Below are positions 44,778-56,654 of a stretch of DNA of 60,000 nucleotides, piece after piece; position 1 is the stretch's first letter; every line of letters starts with the position of its first letter. A program made the position numbers and the translations under genes. The DNA is from Antedon mediterranea (taxonomy: Eukaryota > Echinodermata > Crinoidea > Comatulida > Antedonidae), in assembly GCF_964355755.1 (NCBI RefSeq), contig NC_092672.1, forward strand, positions 3,288,001 to 3,348,000, in the 5' to 3' direction. The notes below the pieces were generated by a model, which did not search any database, was not told the DNA's origin, and was given only the letters and a program-made list of their open reading frames with translations.

Positions 44778-45016
44778 TATTGTTGCATCCGGTTTAAAAA
44801 TAAAGCTCTATAGCTTTGAGGACATGTGCCTGTAGTATATTCATGCCAGATCCCAGCTCAATACTACAACGAATAAGGGAGGAGTAGTACTTTAAAAATC
44901 GCACTTTTTACTCAATAGTGTCCAGATGGAGGAAGAAGAGGAGAAAATGATAAGTCCTAGTACCCCGAGTAACAATATACAGTGTCTAATATAGATTTCT
45001 TTAATTTTATTTTCAG

Positions 45017-45082
45017 TCGAAGAAAAGAGGTCTCAGTTTGGAGGAGAAAAGGACCAGGATGATGGAGATATTTTTTGAAAAG
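45017..45082 (+). CDS. MND1: MND1 coding exon (N-terminal winged helix)
   Basis: Acceptor TTATTTTCAG and donor AAGGTTTGA. It encodes 22 residues from SKKRGLS to FFEK, phase 0 at both ends. An in-frame stop lies just upstream, so the start codon has to come by splicing. Confidence 0.92.
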
Positions 45083-48000
45083 GTTTGATGACATAAATCA
45101 AATTATATTTGAGATATTAATAGTCAATTCCTGCATAGAGTACATCCTGTAATGTAGCTAGAGAAGTAGGGAAAGAAAGAAAGATGTATTGTTCCCCCAA
45201 AAACTTGAAAAATTAAGATTATTAACAAAGACTTAATATTATTCACTTCTGTAGAAAAAAATAAATAAAGTAAATAATGTTTTCACTTTAAAAAAAAACA
45301 TATTAAAAATGGTTAAATTCAACCAAAAACCCATTGACTTCTAACTATAGTCAATTTGACTATGTTTTGCTTTAAATTATGTCAGTTTTTTTAGGTAAAT
45401 AAATTGGTTTTCAATCCAATTTTTGGTCCAAGTGAATTATGTGACATTATAGTAAACATATTTTTAAAAAAAATGTTTGTCAGGGGGACAATATATCTTA
45501 AGTGTCACACTTAAGATATATTGTCCCCCTGACAATGGTAACAGCAGTATGTACTTGCAGCTATCTAATGTTTTCCCTAATCTGTTTCAAAGGTGTTTCT
45601 TTCCTTGAATGTCTGAATTTTCAGAATGCGGAAACAATTTGGGACGTTATGATCATACGTTTCTTATTTTTTAGGACAATTTTTTTTTATGGAGCGTTGA
45701 CTGTTATTACATTTCTATGTAAAACATTCAAGATTTGAAACCTTGAAATGTAAAGTAAGTTATGGATTTGAGCTCATTTAGCATCTAATGACAGACTGTA
45801 TTTGATCGTTAAAATATAGCCCAAGAGAAAAATATTCAAGTAAAGAAACGCTGCCCATGTATTTAATTGTGTCACGTTACACAGCACCAACGGATATGTT
45901 CATTAAATTTCATGGCATTCAAAATGACGAGGTCATTTGTTAAATATACAGTATTGAGTCAGCAAATACAAAAAGAATACTATTTAAACATGCTCATTGT
46001 TGAAAACAATGTTAATGAACTGAAAATGGTAAAGTTATGTAAATATTAATAATTTCAAAAAGATACATAAGATTCAATAATCAATAATCACCATCTGGGC
46101 ATTTTCAGTGGTATATTTCACATAATTTTAGAAAAATACTTTCGTAGGACCAATATATTTGGTAAAGTAAAGTAATAATGCATGTTTAATGCACTATTAC
46201 ACATGTGTATCCTGCTCACTTGATTGTTTGACTTCTTACTAACAAAACAGCCTTTTTGCTACACAAAAGATACAAAGCAAAACTATGTTTCTCAACTCAA
46301 AAATCAGTTTGATTAGTAATATTGCTAAGCAAAATTCTACCTTTATTGAAAATAACAACCTTTTGAATATTTCCACAACACAACACATGATATATACAAA
46401 AACTGAAGTAAAAATATGTATGCCTCATTTTTTTTTTATTGGATCGACGATAACGAAAACAGTCTGTGACTAGATATCTGTGTTTGTTATCAGATTCGTA
46501 AGGTTATGAAACCTCTTATAAACGTGTGGTCATTGACAACTTTTTAATGAAATAGACTGACAACCCTAGCATATAAAAAGATCTTTAATTATGTTTTGTA
46601 GCACTTGCCCGATGTCGATGTTAAAATTTTAATTAAGATTAGCGAGAAGTACAAACACTAGACGTTCATCCGTCAACACCCACGTTTCATAAAGGGATTA
46701 AATTTAACATTAATTTTGTAAGGTGTTTGGCATCAATATTTGCTTGACTAATCATCATTGTTATTTGAAAAAAAAATCTTTAAAATTGAATCAATTTATT
46801 TCATAATATAATTCTCATTCAAACTTAATATACGAGTAAATTGCTTATCATACTTACTATAAAAATGTATGTCTTCAAAATAATAAGACAACAGATTTAT
46901 AATACCAGTACTGTACTAACATGTGAACACCTATAAAAATGTATGTCTTCAAAATAACAAAGACAACAGATTTATAATACTATACTATAACATTTATTGC
47001 AGTACTCTATACCTCTATAAACATTTATGTCTACAAAAATATCAAGACAACAGATTTAATACCACTAACATTTTACCCAGTTCTTCATATTCTACCTACT
47101 ATAAATATTTGATTCCATAAAAATATCAAGACAACAGATTTAATACCACTAACATTTTACCCAGTTCTTCATATTCTACCTACTATAAATATTTGATTTC
47201 ATAAAAATTTCAAGACAACATATTTATTATAGCAGTACTAACATTTTGTGCAATGTTCCATACGTCTATAAACATTTATTTCTACATAAATTCTGTATAA
47301 GACAACAATTTTCCAGTAATGTTGTACCCAATTCTTGACCCCTGTAATGTTTTATTATAATACAGACCAGTCCAGTTCTTTATATTTGATGCCTTTTGGA
47401 TGTGTTTTTTTTACTATTTTTACCGTCTTATTGTAAGTGTGTTGTATTTGTTGTCTTGTTTTGCCCTGCACATGCTTGGTCCCCCCAAGCTGTGGCCTAG
47501 GATGTTTGTTACATTTAAGTATTTTGTATTTGTTGTCTTGTTTTGCCCTGCACATGCTTGGTCCCCCCAAGCTGTGGCCTAGGATGTTTGTTACATTTAA
47601 GTGTTTTGTATTTGTTGTCTTGTTTTGCCCTGCACATGCTTGGTCCCCCCAAGCTGTGGCCTAGGATGTTTGTTACATTTAAGTATTTTGTATTTGTTGT
47701 CTTGTTTTGCCCTGCACATGCTTGGTCCCCCCAAGCTGTGGCCTAGGATGTTTGTTACATTTAAGTGTTTTGTATTTGTTGTCTTGTTTTGCCCTGCACA
47801 TGCTTGGTCCCCCCAAGCTGTGGCCTAAGATGTTTGTTACAGTACATTCTTATGTTTTTTATTTGAAAAAAGAATGATTTTACATATTTTATACAAAAAT
47901 ATCAATTATAATACCAAAAATATGAACATTTTACCCAATTTTACTATATTTCTACGCAAATATTAAAGCACAAAGACTTTGTTTCTGGATGTTACTGTAT

Positions 48001-51000
48001 TATAGGCCGAAAATACGATTAATATGAATGGGATTGCAAAATTATAATTGATACCTTACGTCCCAATCAATAAGTTGAAATGTAATCTTCATCTATGCGG
48101 TCTTAAAGTCCCTATGGCTATATTTAATGATAGGCTTCATTAGCCTCTCATAGGTAGACTCATTCTTAAACAAAGTAACTAACTTGTTATTTATTCCAGT
48201 TCATTTTCTTTATGTTTGGGCGAACAGCATTGCAAAAGCTAGAAATCTTGTTAGCATGTTAAAAGTGGTCGTTGCAAATATTTTAATTTCAAACAGAGAC
48301 CGACTTTAAAATATTGTTTGTCTTTTTATGTTTTTATTTATATATGGCATGGTTCACTCTAGTATACAAAGTTTAACGGTTGAGTTTTTTCTAAGAAAGA
48401 TATTTAGTCAGTCTTTAACTTCAAACCGAAATAATTATCATTTAAATTTTTCTTCTATTTTTCATTATGGTATGGTTGGCTAATAATATATTCAAAGTTT
48501 AACCTTTATTTTTATTCTAAGAAATTTTACGATATTTACAGTAGGTAGTCACAACAATTTTAACTTCAAACCGAAAAAGACTTCAAAATTATTGTTTTAT
48601 CATTTAAATTTGTCTTCTTTTTTCATCATTGTATGGTTTTCATCATGGTATGGTTTGCTGATATTCAAAGTTTAACTGTTCATTTTTATTCTACAGCTCT
48701 ATCTACACTATCACATCACACTTTATGTTACCAAAAAATATGATGTGCCCAAATATGGTAGTGATATGCCTAAATATGATCTGACATCATCATATCTGTA
48801 TATTGGCACATCACATTTTTGTCAAATAAAGTTTGATAGTGTAGACGGGGCTTAAGATATTTTTTAATGTTCAGCAAGTTTTTGCAAAACATTAGTTAAA
48901 GAAGTGTAGCCTTGAAGAGAAGGAATAACAGGACGCTTCAACAACGTCAAATGATAAGAAGATTATAGTCTTTTCTGCCTCTTCAAATCTCAACAGTTTA
49001 TTGATGGCTGCAAGCCTCTATATCAGCATATCATTACTATTCTGAATATTTCAAAAGGCCAAATTTGAAATACAGTAACTTATGGTTTTTAAAGACACAC
49101 ATGTTTTTTGTATGAAACAATCCTAAAACGAAAAAATAAATAAATATCGTGTAAATTCATATGAGTTGTAACATTTTAATTTTTGTGTGTGTTTTACATT
49201 ACATATCTAATGTAATAAAGAAATTATTTAAAATACAATATTTTTATACAGTAGCCTTCATCTTTATCACAATAGTTTTTTTCAACATGGATGTAACAAT
49301 TTTTTTACTAAATACAAAATATAGAATAAAATAATAATATAACAAACAATACTTTCATTATACCGCAGATCACAAATATCCTAACCCTATTCAAAGCAAA
49401 AAATTAATCAATACTAATATTATATTTACTCGCAAAAAGCTGCCGTCGGCGGCCATCGGGTATGTTTGTGTCATGGGGATGGTTACTCCAGATATATTTC
49501 CTGCAGTTGTCAGACGTTCGGGACCATGGACGACTTTTATATTTATTTATTTTGTTGTATTTAATAATTCAGAACCCTTCAGAAATCCATCGCTAGCTTA
49601 CCTTCGTGAAAATCATTGCTCCAGAAAGAACAATTTCGGCCGGCCATAACATGTGGAGCACCGTGAGCTCGTTCACCTAGTTGTATTGTGTGTGTTAGTA
49701 TAAAATTTATTTTTTTTGAAAAATTAAAACCACTTTAAAAAGCGAAAGCAAAAATATTAGAATATTTATAGAATACATATGTAATATACACATAACAGTG
49801 ATATTAGGGCGTCATTCGTTCACCCACTAACAAGTTTTACAATACTCAATTTTCTCCTAACTCAAATTATAATATAGAGAGAAATTATTATTTAAAGCAT
49901 TACCTATTGGATTACTTTAAATATTTAACACATTTTTATTTGGTAATGATTCATCTTATGTTGTTGATTGACTGAATATGAATCATTTTGCATTCCAATG
50001 TACAGTACGTATGGGTATGTCCATATGGGAAAATATGGTATTTAAAAGTTATACAACCCTTCCTCCTTTGGGACACGCCTATAAGGAGACACGCCTCTTA
50101 AGGAGACACTATATCTAGAAATGAATGAGACACTATATATTCCAACACTACAGCCAATCTCTATGTTGTGTACTTCTTTGGGGCACGCCTTATTAATAGG
50201 ACACGTCTTAATAAAGGGACACTTTATCTAGAACTAAAAAGAGGCTATATAATTTAACACTATAGCCAATTTCTATGTTGTGTACTTCTTTGGAACACGC
50301 CTATTAAGGGGACACTATATCTAGAAATGAATAAGAGGCTATATTTTAACACTACAACCAATTTCTATGTGTACTTTGGGACACGCCTATTAAGCGGACA
50401 CGCCTATTAAGGGGACATGCCTATTAAGGGGACACCCCTATTAAGGAGACATTCCTATTAAGGAGACACACCTATTAAGGAGACACGCCTATTAAGGGGA
50501 CACGCCTATTAAGGGGACATGCCTATTAATGGGACATGCCTATTAAGGGGACATGCCTATAAAGGGGACATGCCTATTAAGGGGACATGCCTATTATTTA
50601 TTAAGGAGACATTCCTATTAAGGAGACATTCCTATTAAGGAGACACACCTATTAAGGAGACACGCCTATTAAGGGGACATGCCTATTAAGGGGACATGTC
50701 TATTAAGGGGACATGCCTATTTAAGGGGACATTCCTATTAAGGGGACACGCCTATTAAGAGGACATGCCTATTTAAGGGGACATTCCTATTAAGGAGACA
50801 CGCCTATTAAGGGGACATGCCTATTTAAGGGGACATTCCTATTAAGGAGACACGCCTATTAAGGAGACACACCTATTAAAGGGACACTTTGAATGAGAGG
50901 CTACATAATTTAAAACTAAAGCACTCCTAAAAAAGTGACTTTCTGTTTGGCCTGAAAAGTGTCCCCTTAATAGGTGTTCTACTGTGAAGATAAATTATAC

Positions 51001-54000
51001 TATTCCATGAGAATTAGTATGAAAAATACTTATTTTAATGTAGTTCTTTCGAGGTCATGCTGTACATTATAATGTATAGCAGCAGAATATTTAGTAATTT
51101 ATTATCGTACTTTAATACTGCAAGTCAACATAAGCAGATTACGGTCTTGTTAATATCCACACTCTGTTTCCTGCGAATGGTAAGCTGCTGCGTTGTCAAA
51201 TATTCTCGTTTAACAAAAAAACATTTGCATGTTATAATGTATTACTCTTCTTAAACCTCATCTCTTGGCCGCTGTTTGAGCAGCCTATATTTAGATCTGT
51301 TATATACCGGATGTTGTATCTGAATTTAAAACCGAAATTATATTATGCAAAATTAATTTCTGTAAATGCAGATTAGTGAGTCCAATATGAATTTTTAAAG
51401 AAATTAAATTTCATAACTTAAGTCGCTTTGTCTCGTTACACTCCTGCAAAATTACTTCATGATTATTAAAATGATCCCATTTTAATCCGATGAAATATCA
51501 CATTTTTTATCCTGAAGATAAAATAACTAAAAAAGAAGACAAACAAATCAAACATTAATTTCTAATTAAATTTACCTTTTTTATGAATATACAAAATCAT
51601 GTCAAACATCAAGAAATTAAAATAAATTTTAAAATTCCAATTTAAAAAACTTGTGTTTGTTTTTTTACTATTGTACTTTTTTGTTTAATATTGTCTTTTT
51701 TATTGTCTTATAATTATATAGAGAAACACAATTTTCAATTTTTTTTTAATGCAAATGATATAATAAATGCAATTGAATTGAAAGTATATGAAGAATAATT
51801 TCCCTTGGACACTATATACAGTATGAGAATTATATAATATTATTTATTTATTTGAATTGCTTTAAAACCCTCCTCTTAACAATAAGATGAACTTTTTTTT
51901 ACAGTTAACTCTGCGACTCTTTTATACACAAATTCAAATTCATAAGAATTTCTATGAATTTCAATTAATAACATTAATTACATGAATTAAATCAGAATTG
52001 TACTCACATGAGTAGAATATTTTACAAATTTCAAATTAATGCTTCAAATGATTCATATTAAAATAATAATTAGAATTTCAAATTAAGAAATAATGTCCAT
52101 TAGTTCTAACAAATGCATATTTTACACCCAATATTAATTTTTAAATTTAAATATGGAAAAGCAAAATACTGTGATTGAATTAAAATGATTCCATTTCCAT
52201 CAGGAGACAATTTTGTTAAATGAGCCATAGAACATTTCCTGCGTTCAAATAAAATTGATAAAATGTTGATGTATTTTGTGGATGTAACAGTAGGCATGCT
52301 AATACAACATGTTATAATGCAATACATATTACGTGTTCACCAAAGCGCTTGCTACATTTTCTTCCAAGATTTAATGTAAGTCTATACTGAAAATCATTTA
52401 CTTTGCATCATAAACTCAACAAAGATCGTTGAATTTGTTAGTGTAGTTTACATTTTAACTGTATTTTTATGCATGAATTTCACATTTGTAAACTAGGACT
52501 CATCGAGTTTATTAGGCAGATAAGTTTATACAGACTGTCTATCCTACATGCATTGATTTACTTTATCGCATACGGTGATATAAATACTTGTATCCTGTAA
52601 AAATTTATAGCACACAACTGAGTCTTAGAATAATATATTTGTATGGGAAGCATAATCTAAATACATGAGAGAGTAATAAAATACTATACTTAAGCGCCCT
52701 TCTCGTATAAGTACCTCCTCAATTTGTTTAAAAAAAACTAAGGCATCTAACAGTATCGCTGCCGTAATTTAGAATTCTCTGCTCCAAATACACATCTATA
52801 GCATTTCCATCACTGCGTTGATTTATAAATCGGTTCGTTTATAAAGTACGTAAAAATACTGATTAATTATACAGCAATATATACCGTAAACCGACTTTGT
52901 TGACATATATAAAATGATTTTGTATTTTCATTCAGTAAAACCTGAATTTTCTTTCATTTCGCCAATTTCATACCTCTCTGTATAGACAATTAATTTGTAT
53001 GCACCTTGGAAATTTACTAAACAAAACAAACCCATTTTCATTTCCTGTTTTATCACTGTTAAGATACTTAGCTGTCATTGATGGATACTTGTATCAGTTG
53101 ACTTGACTGCTGGTGTATTGGAGATATGTTTATATCATGCTATACACTTTTATTTAAATTTTTTTATTTGAATTTTAAATATTGTTTTTATAATGTGCTC
53201 ATATTAAAAACCAAAAAATTATATTAATTCTTTCTTTAATGGGGCCTAAATAACACAAAAAAGGTCCCAGTTAAATAAGAGTCCCTAAAATTTATTTTAC
53301 ATCAAATATTTTATGGCGTTATTTCTGCAGGTATGGTATATTACAAAACAAGTAGAATGGTTGTATCACGTTTGTTACGGAGTATCATGTGAATCATATG
53401 ATCTCATCTATAAAAAAACAAGAGCAATATAGTGTAGCATAACTATATTGGATTTATAGGGCTTATAGATAGTTCACCAACATGAAATTTGAATTGTGAA
53501 TTACACAATAAATATTTTTCGGTTTTTGTTTTTTTATGTTTATTTATTATGTATCACAAACTGAGAACTAAAGATAAAACCAATAAAAAAGAAATTAACA
53601 CTGTAGCTAAATATGTTTTTTTTTTTTTTTTTTTTTTTTTTCGATCTTTTTGCAATCTTTTTTTAACACACTTTTTATGATCGTTTCTTTACCATTCCTA
53701 TTTAATTTTAGAATTATTTCTGTGTGTTGTTTAAATATATACGATTTTTTTTCCTTTAAATTTATATCGATTTAACAGTTGCACTCCCTATGCTGTATGC
53801 CGGAATTTACTAACTACTTTACAACATACAATATAGTCTAAAAACAACAAACACTGCATTAAATTAACTGCTGCATTTTGTGTTTTTTTGTTCAAATTAG
53901 CTCATTTGCGGTTATATTTTATAACTGAATGTAAGCTTTGACAAGATAATGTTCGCATTTGACATATCCCTTTGCAGAAAACTGAGCCGGGATTTCCGAA

Positions 54001-56336
54001 GACATGTAATTGATGTCTTAATAATTTATTGCTGATCGAGCTGAGTACATTTTGTCTGTAGTAATTTGCACAAGTAGAAAATGTGTAAAAATAACATATA
54101 ATTCCGTTTTCAAAAATGTTTGCTGTTCGCTGCATGTCGTCTTCAATGTGAATATAGTCTACTTAAAAGTAAAGACCCCTTCAATATTATAGCCCATTTT
54201 TTATGTATTACTTTGGTTTGATATTACCTTCTTCATAAGTACCTTTTTTTAATTAAATGAATATATTTTTATTTATTTCTTAATATTTACAGATTATTTT
54301 CTATTCTATTGTGCACTTTAGATAATTATTATTATAGTGTAAATTTTAATTATTTTGAAACATTAATAAAAGTGTTCTTAATTGGAGGGTAAGCCCTAAT
54401 TAATGAACTTTTTTTTTATAGAAACAATTTTTTCAATTGAAGGAGTTGGAAAAGATTGCGCCGAAAGAGAAAGGAATAAGTAAGTGACGTTGATTTTAAA
54501 TTCAATTTATTTTGGGGCCTTTTTTTATTTATTGATCCATACTGACATTATGAATATTCTCTATAGATATTGATTTATTAAAAATGTATTTAAGAAAACG
54601 CAAAATACACAAATAGTTGAAAATATGAATTTAATTTGTGAAATTTAGACATGAAATTTGTCATCGATTAATTTAGGTGATATGTGCAAAAGCAAAATCA
54701 TCTTAGAATATGTGTGGGTTCTGTAAGTTTTTGTACATGGTCACTTTATATTTTATTGTTTTCTATTTTTTTTCATGTATTATACATATTTGTATTGTAA
54801 GGGCCTTCATGAGACAAGCTTCTACTCTAGTGTGGGCCCCAGCTATTATATATTTTATTGTTTTATATTTCTTTTCATGTATTTTACATATTTGTATTGT
54901 AAGGGCCTTCATGAGACAAGCTTCTACTCTAGTGTGGGCCCCAGCTATTAATAACTGTAATAAATGTGTATGAATGAATGAATACTATATAATACAAAAT
55001 AGATATAATTCTTCACAATAAATATTTCGCTCGGGTTATAAATTCTAATTTGACAGATAGCATGTCCGTGAAAGATGTCGTCCAGAGCCTTGTGGATGAC
55101 GCAATGGTGGACACGGATCGTATTGGCACTTCTAATTACTTCTGGGCTTTTCCAAGTAAAGCCTCTCAAAATGTATGTCATCAATATTCTACCTTCTCAG
55201 TAAAGGAATAGTTGACAAATACAGTGGCGTGATTTTCCAGTGTTTTCAATGATTTCTAATCTATGAAACATGTTTGTAAATCTGGTGAGAAAATTAGGTT
55301 TGGGAGGGAGTGTTAACAGCTAATGCCTTTATGGAGTGAGTGCGGAATTAATCGAGCTTATGTTCACTCCTGGTTATTCAGTGGTGATAGATATTATAAT
55401 TATTATTATTTTTAGAATCTCACAAATTTGACATGTTCCAATAGAGAGATTGTAACATAAAGATAAGGACAAATTTAGCTGTAATGAAGCAGGATGTCTG
55501 TTTTGTCAATTTGTCACATTCATCACTGTCTTGTTATTTTATATATATATATGAAATATGTAACTGTCTAAAACAAATCGTAGAGAGATTTCAACGCAAA
55601 GACTGACCGGATTTAGATGAAGCATTGACACACATCAATTTTACACACATTTCATATAGTTACATTACAGTATTTAAACCATAGAGGGCGGCATCATTTT
55701 AAAATATGTATGTTTCTTCTATTAATTGAAATTGCATCAGGAAAGTAATTTGAGTATTTTGTAAATTTATGGCCAAACTGAAAAGTGTGATGTGGCCAAA
55801 TTTGGTGGTGATATGCCCAAATATGGTAGTGATATGACAGATTTTTAAAATGCGCAAACTAACGTAAACGGTCAAATGATGTCTATTTCAATCAAATTTT
55901 TTTTTTCAAAGAGGAAACGAAAAATATTGGAACTTACAGAAGCTTTGGAACAAAATGAAATGAAATTAAAAACAACATCACAAAAAATCCAAGAAGCTAC
56001 CAAAGGAAAAGAAGAAAGTGTAAGTAAATGACAGGCTTTGACAAAAATTGATTGTCATAGGATTTGAACCAACGACCCTGGGATTGCTATTAAAAGCAAG
56101 TATGTCAACCACCAAGCCATTATGATTAATACAATAACTTATTTAAATAAACTGATTTTCATATTAATTTTTAAAGGAGGAAAGAACGAATGTGTTAAAA
56201 GAGTTAAACAAGAAAGAAAAACAGTTGTCAGAAATCTCCTCTGATTTGGAGAGATTTAGAGACTGTGATCCTGAAGTGATTGAGTGTTTAAAAAAAGAGA
56301 GCCACACAGCGTTAGAAGCAGCCAATCGCTGGACAG
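45017..56336 (+). CDS. MND1: MND1 meiotic recombination protein, five exons, 3' end outside window
   Basis: Five exons with GT/AG boundaries join in frame: 45017-45082, 54422-54479, 55057-55172, 55912-56019 and 56177-56336 (508 nt, about 169 of an expected 205 codons). The product matches MND1 throughout: [66 protein letters not shown] and EAANRWT. The N-terminal third is the winged-helix DNA-binding domain; the rest is the coiled coil that pairs with HOP2/PSMC3IP. The complex stimulates RAD51/DMC1 strand exchange in meiosis. The initiator Met must be in an upstream exon ending in phase 0 (ATG before GTACC at 44755-44757 is one candidate). The last exon (DNIFAIKSWAKRK region in relatives) is not found before 60000. 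Intron 1 is about 9.3 kb and full of repeats. Identification is firm. Confidence 0.93.
45181..45501 (-). mobile_element. TTAAAGATGT MITE, copy F, in MND1 intron 1
   Basis: AAGATGTATTGTTCCCCC at the left, GGGGACAATATATCTTAA at the right, inverted relative to copies A-D. Its right end is joined head-to-head to another terminus of the same family. Confidence 0.75.
45481..45531. repeat. 51-bp perfect palindrome
   Basis: CAGGGGGACAATATATCTTA continues to a central C at 45506 and then mirrors exactly to GTCCCCCTG. It consists of two MITE ends facing each other and could extrude a cruciform. Confidence 0.9.
45540..46860. other. MND1 intron 1, AT-rich, nothing recognised
   Basis: Short plus-strand frames here show no motif and lie in intron sequence. 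Confidence 0.4.
46865..47300. repeat. Degenerate tandem repeats of about 80-95 bp
   Basis: Units carry CTATAAAAATGTATGTCTTC or ATTTGATT(C/T)CATAAAAAT followed by CAAGACAACAGATTTA. One 88-bp unit occurs twice with high identity (47100-47275). Confidence 0.7.
47440..47840. repeat. 82-bp tandem array, five copies
   Basis: TTTTGCCCTGCACATGCTTG recurs every 82 bp (about 47459, 47541, 47623, 47705 and 47787). Units alternate between AAGTATTTTG and AAGTGTTTTG, a 164-bp dimer. Each contains the hairpin GCTTGG...CCAAGC. Repetitive frames with [16 protein letters not shown] are by-products. Confidence 0.9.
48290..48693. repeat. Degenerate tandem repeat, about 130-150 bp units
   Basis: Roughly three units share AACTTCAAACCGAAA, ATCATTTAAATTT, GGTATGGTT and TTCAAAGTTTAAC. 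The last unit is cut by the MITE at 48694. Confidence 0.7.
48694..48856. mobile_element. GTGTAGACAGAGC MITE in MND1 intron 1
   Basis: AGCTCTATCTACACTATCA and TTGATAGTGTAGACGGGGCTT bound the familiar interior. It is inserted in the tandem repeat to its left. Confidence 0.75.
48860..50035. other. MND1 intron 1; GC-richer open segment at 49440-49690
   Basis: Mostly AT-rich. The segment 49440-49690 stands out: on the minus strand it has [20 protein letters not shown] (ending at a GTAAGC donor) and then, in another open stretch, [19 protein letters not shown] recognise neither; it may be a mobile-element coding relic. Confidence 0.3.
50040..50945. repeat. 16-18-bp minisatellite, GACACGCCTATTAAGGG
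   Basis: Dozens of units of GGGACACGCCTATTAAG or GGAGACATTCCTATTAAG lie in tandem (dense at 50370-50880). Looser 110-bp modules occur at 50045-50370. It is the expanded form of a motif scattered over the whole window. Confidence 0.9.
50950..54400. other. MND1 intron 1, AT-rich, nothing recognised
   Basis: A poly-T run of about 24 lies at 53618-53641. No exon or repeat family is identified. Short frames look incidental. Confidence 0.4.
54422..54479 (+). CDS. MND1: MND1 coding exon
   Basis: Acceptor TTTTTTTATAG, donor AATAAGTAAGT. It encodes [19 protein letters not shown] and one extra base. Confidence 0.92.
54747..54990 (+). mobile_element. Retroelement 3' end with internal 102-bp duplication, in MND1 intron 2
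   Basis: GGGCCTTCATGAGACAAGCT and CTACTCTAGTGTGGGCCCCA occur twice, 102 bp apart. After the second, AATAAATGTGTATGAATGAATG forms a (TGAA)n tail typical of non-LTR elements. Confidence 0.6.
55057..55172 (+). CDS. MND1: MND1 coding exon
   Basis: Acceptor ATTTGACAG, donor AATGTATGTC. It encodes the end of the winged helix: [18 protein letters not shown] then [13 protein letters not shown]. Confidence 0.92.
55780..55850. mobile_element. Partial GTGTAGACAGAGC MITE, MND1 intron 3
   Basis: GTGTGATGTGGCCAAATTTG and GCCCAAATATGGTAGTGATA match one half of the family. It ends about 60 bp before the next exon. Confidence 0.5.
55912..56019 (+). CDS. MND1: MND1 coding exon (coiled coil)
   Basis: Acceptor TTTTTCAAAG, donor AGTGTAAGTA. 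It encodes 36 residues ([14 protein letters not shown] onward) with heptad-like leucine and isoleucine spacing. The sequence is less conserved, as in the family. Confidence 0.88.
56058..56130 (-). mobile_element. tRNA-derived SINE head in MND1 intron 4
   Basis: On the minus strand TGGCTTGGTGGTTGACATA and GGTTCAAATCC form A- and B-box regions. It is the same head type as 29395-29480. Intron 4 is only 157 bp, so the SINE fills about half of it. Confidence 0.55.
56177..56336 (+). CDS. MND1: MND1 coding exon (coiled coil to RWT)
   Basis: Acceptor AATTTTTAAAG, donor ACAGGTTAGT. It encodes [20 protein letters not shown] through [10 protein letters not shown] to EAANRWT, ending in phase 1 as expected before the final exon. 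Confidence 0.92.
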
Positions 56337-56412
56337 GTTAGTTACTAATAGATTACTCGCGTTATTTTCAATCAATGTGCGACCAACATTTATAAGAGAG
56401 TGACAACTTTTT

Positions 56413-56653
56413 TAATTCAATTCAATTCAAGGAACATTTATTCACGTCCAAAAGACAAAAGTAATAAAAACAAAATGGCAAGTGATAAAACAAGAAAATG
56501 GACGAAGGCAAATCCCAAAAAGATTACAATCTTGTGACGGGATTGCCTTTACAAAATATTTAAATTAAGAGAAGAAAAAAAAATATATATATAAATAAAG
56601 AAAATAAATTAATTAAACAATAAAGAAATACAAAATATATATAAAACCAGTAG
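56413..56653 (-). mobile_element. LINE 3' end, young copy, minus strand
   Basis: A near-identical inverted match to 44038-44289, including the (TTCAA)n tail. It starts 77 bp after the last recognised MND1 exon. Confidence 0.8.
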
Positions 56654-56654
56654 T

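Noticed and set aside
47355-47828. Overlapping repetitive frames with [12 protein letters not shown]
   Set aside because: They are produced by the 82-bp tandem array and exist in several frames on both strands.
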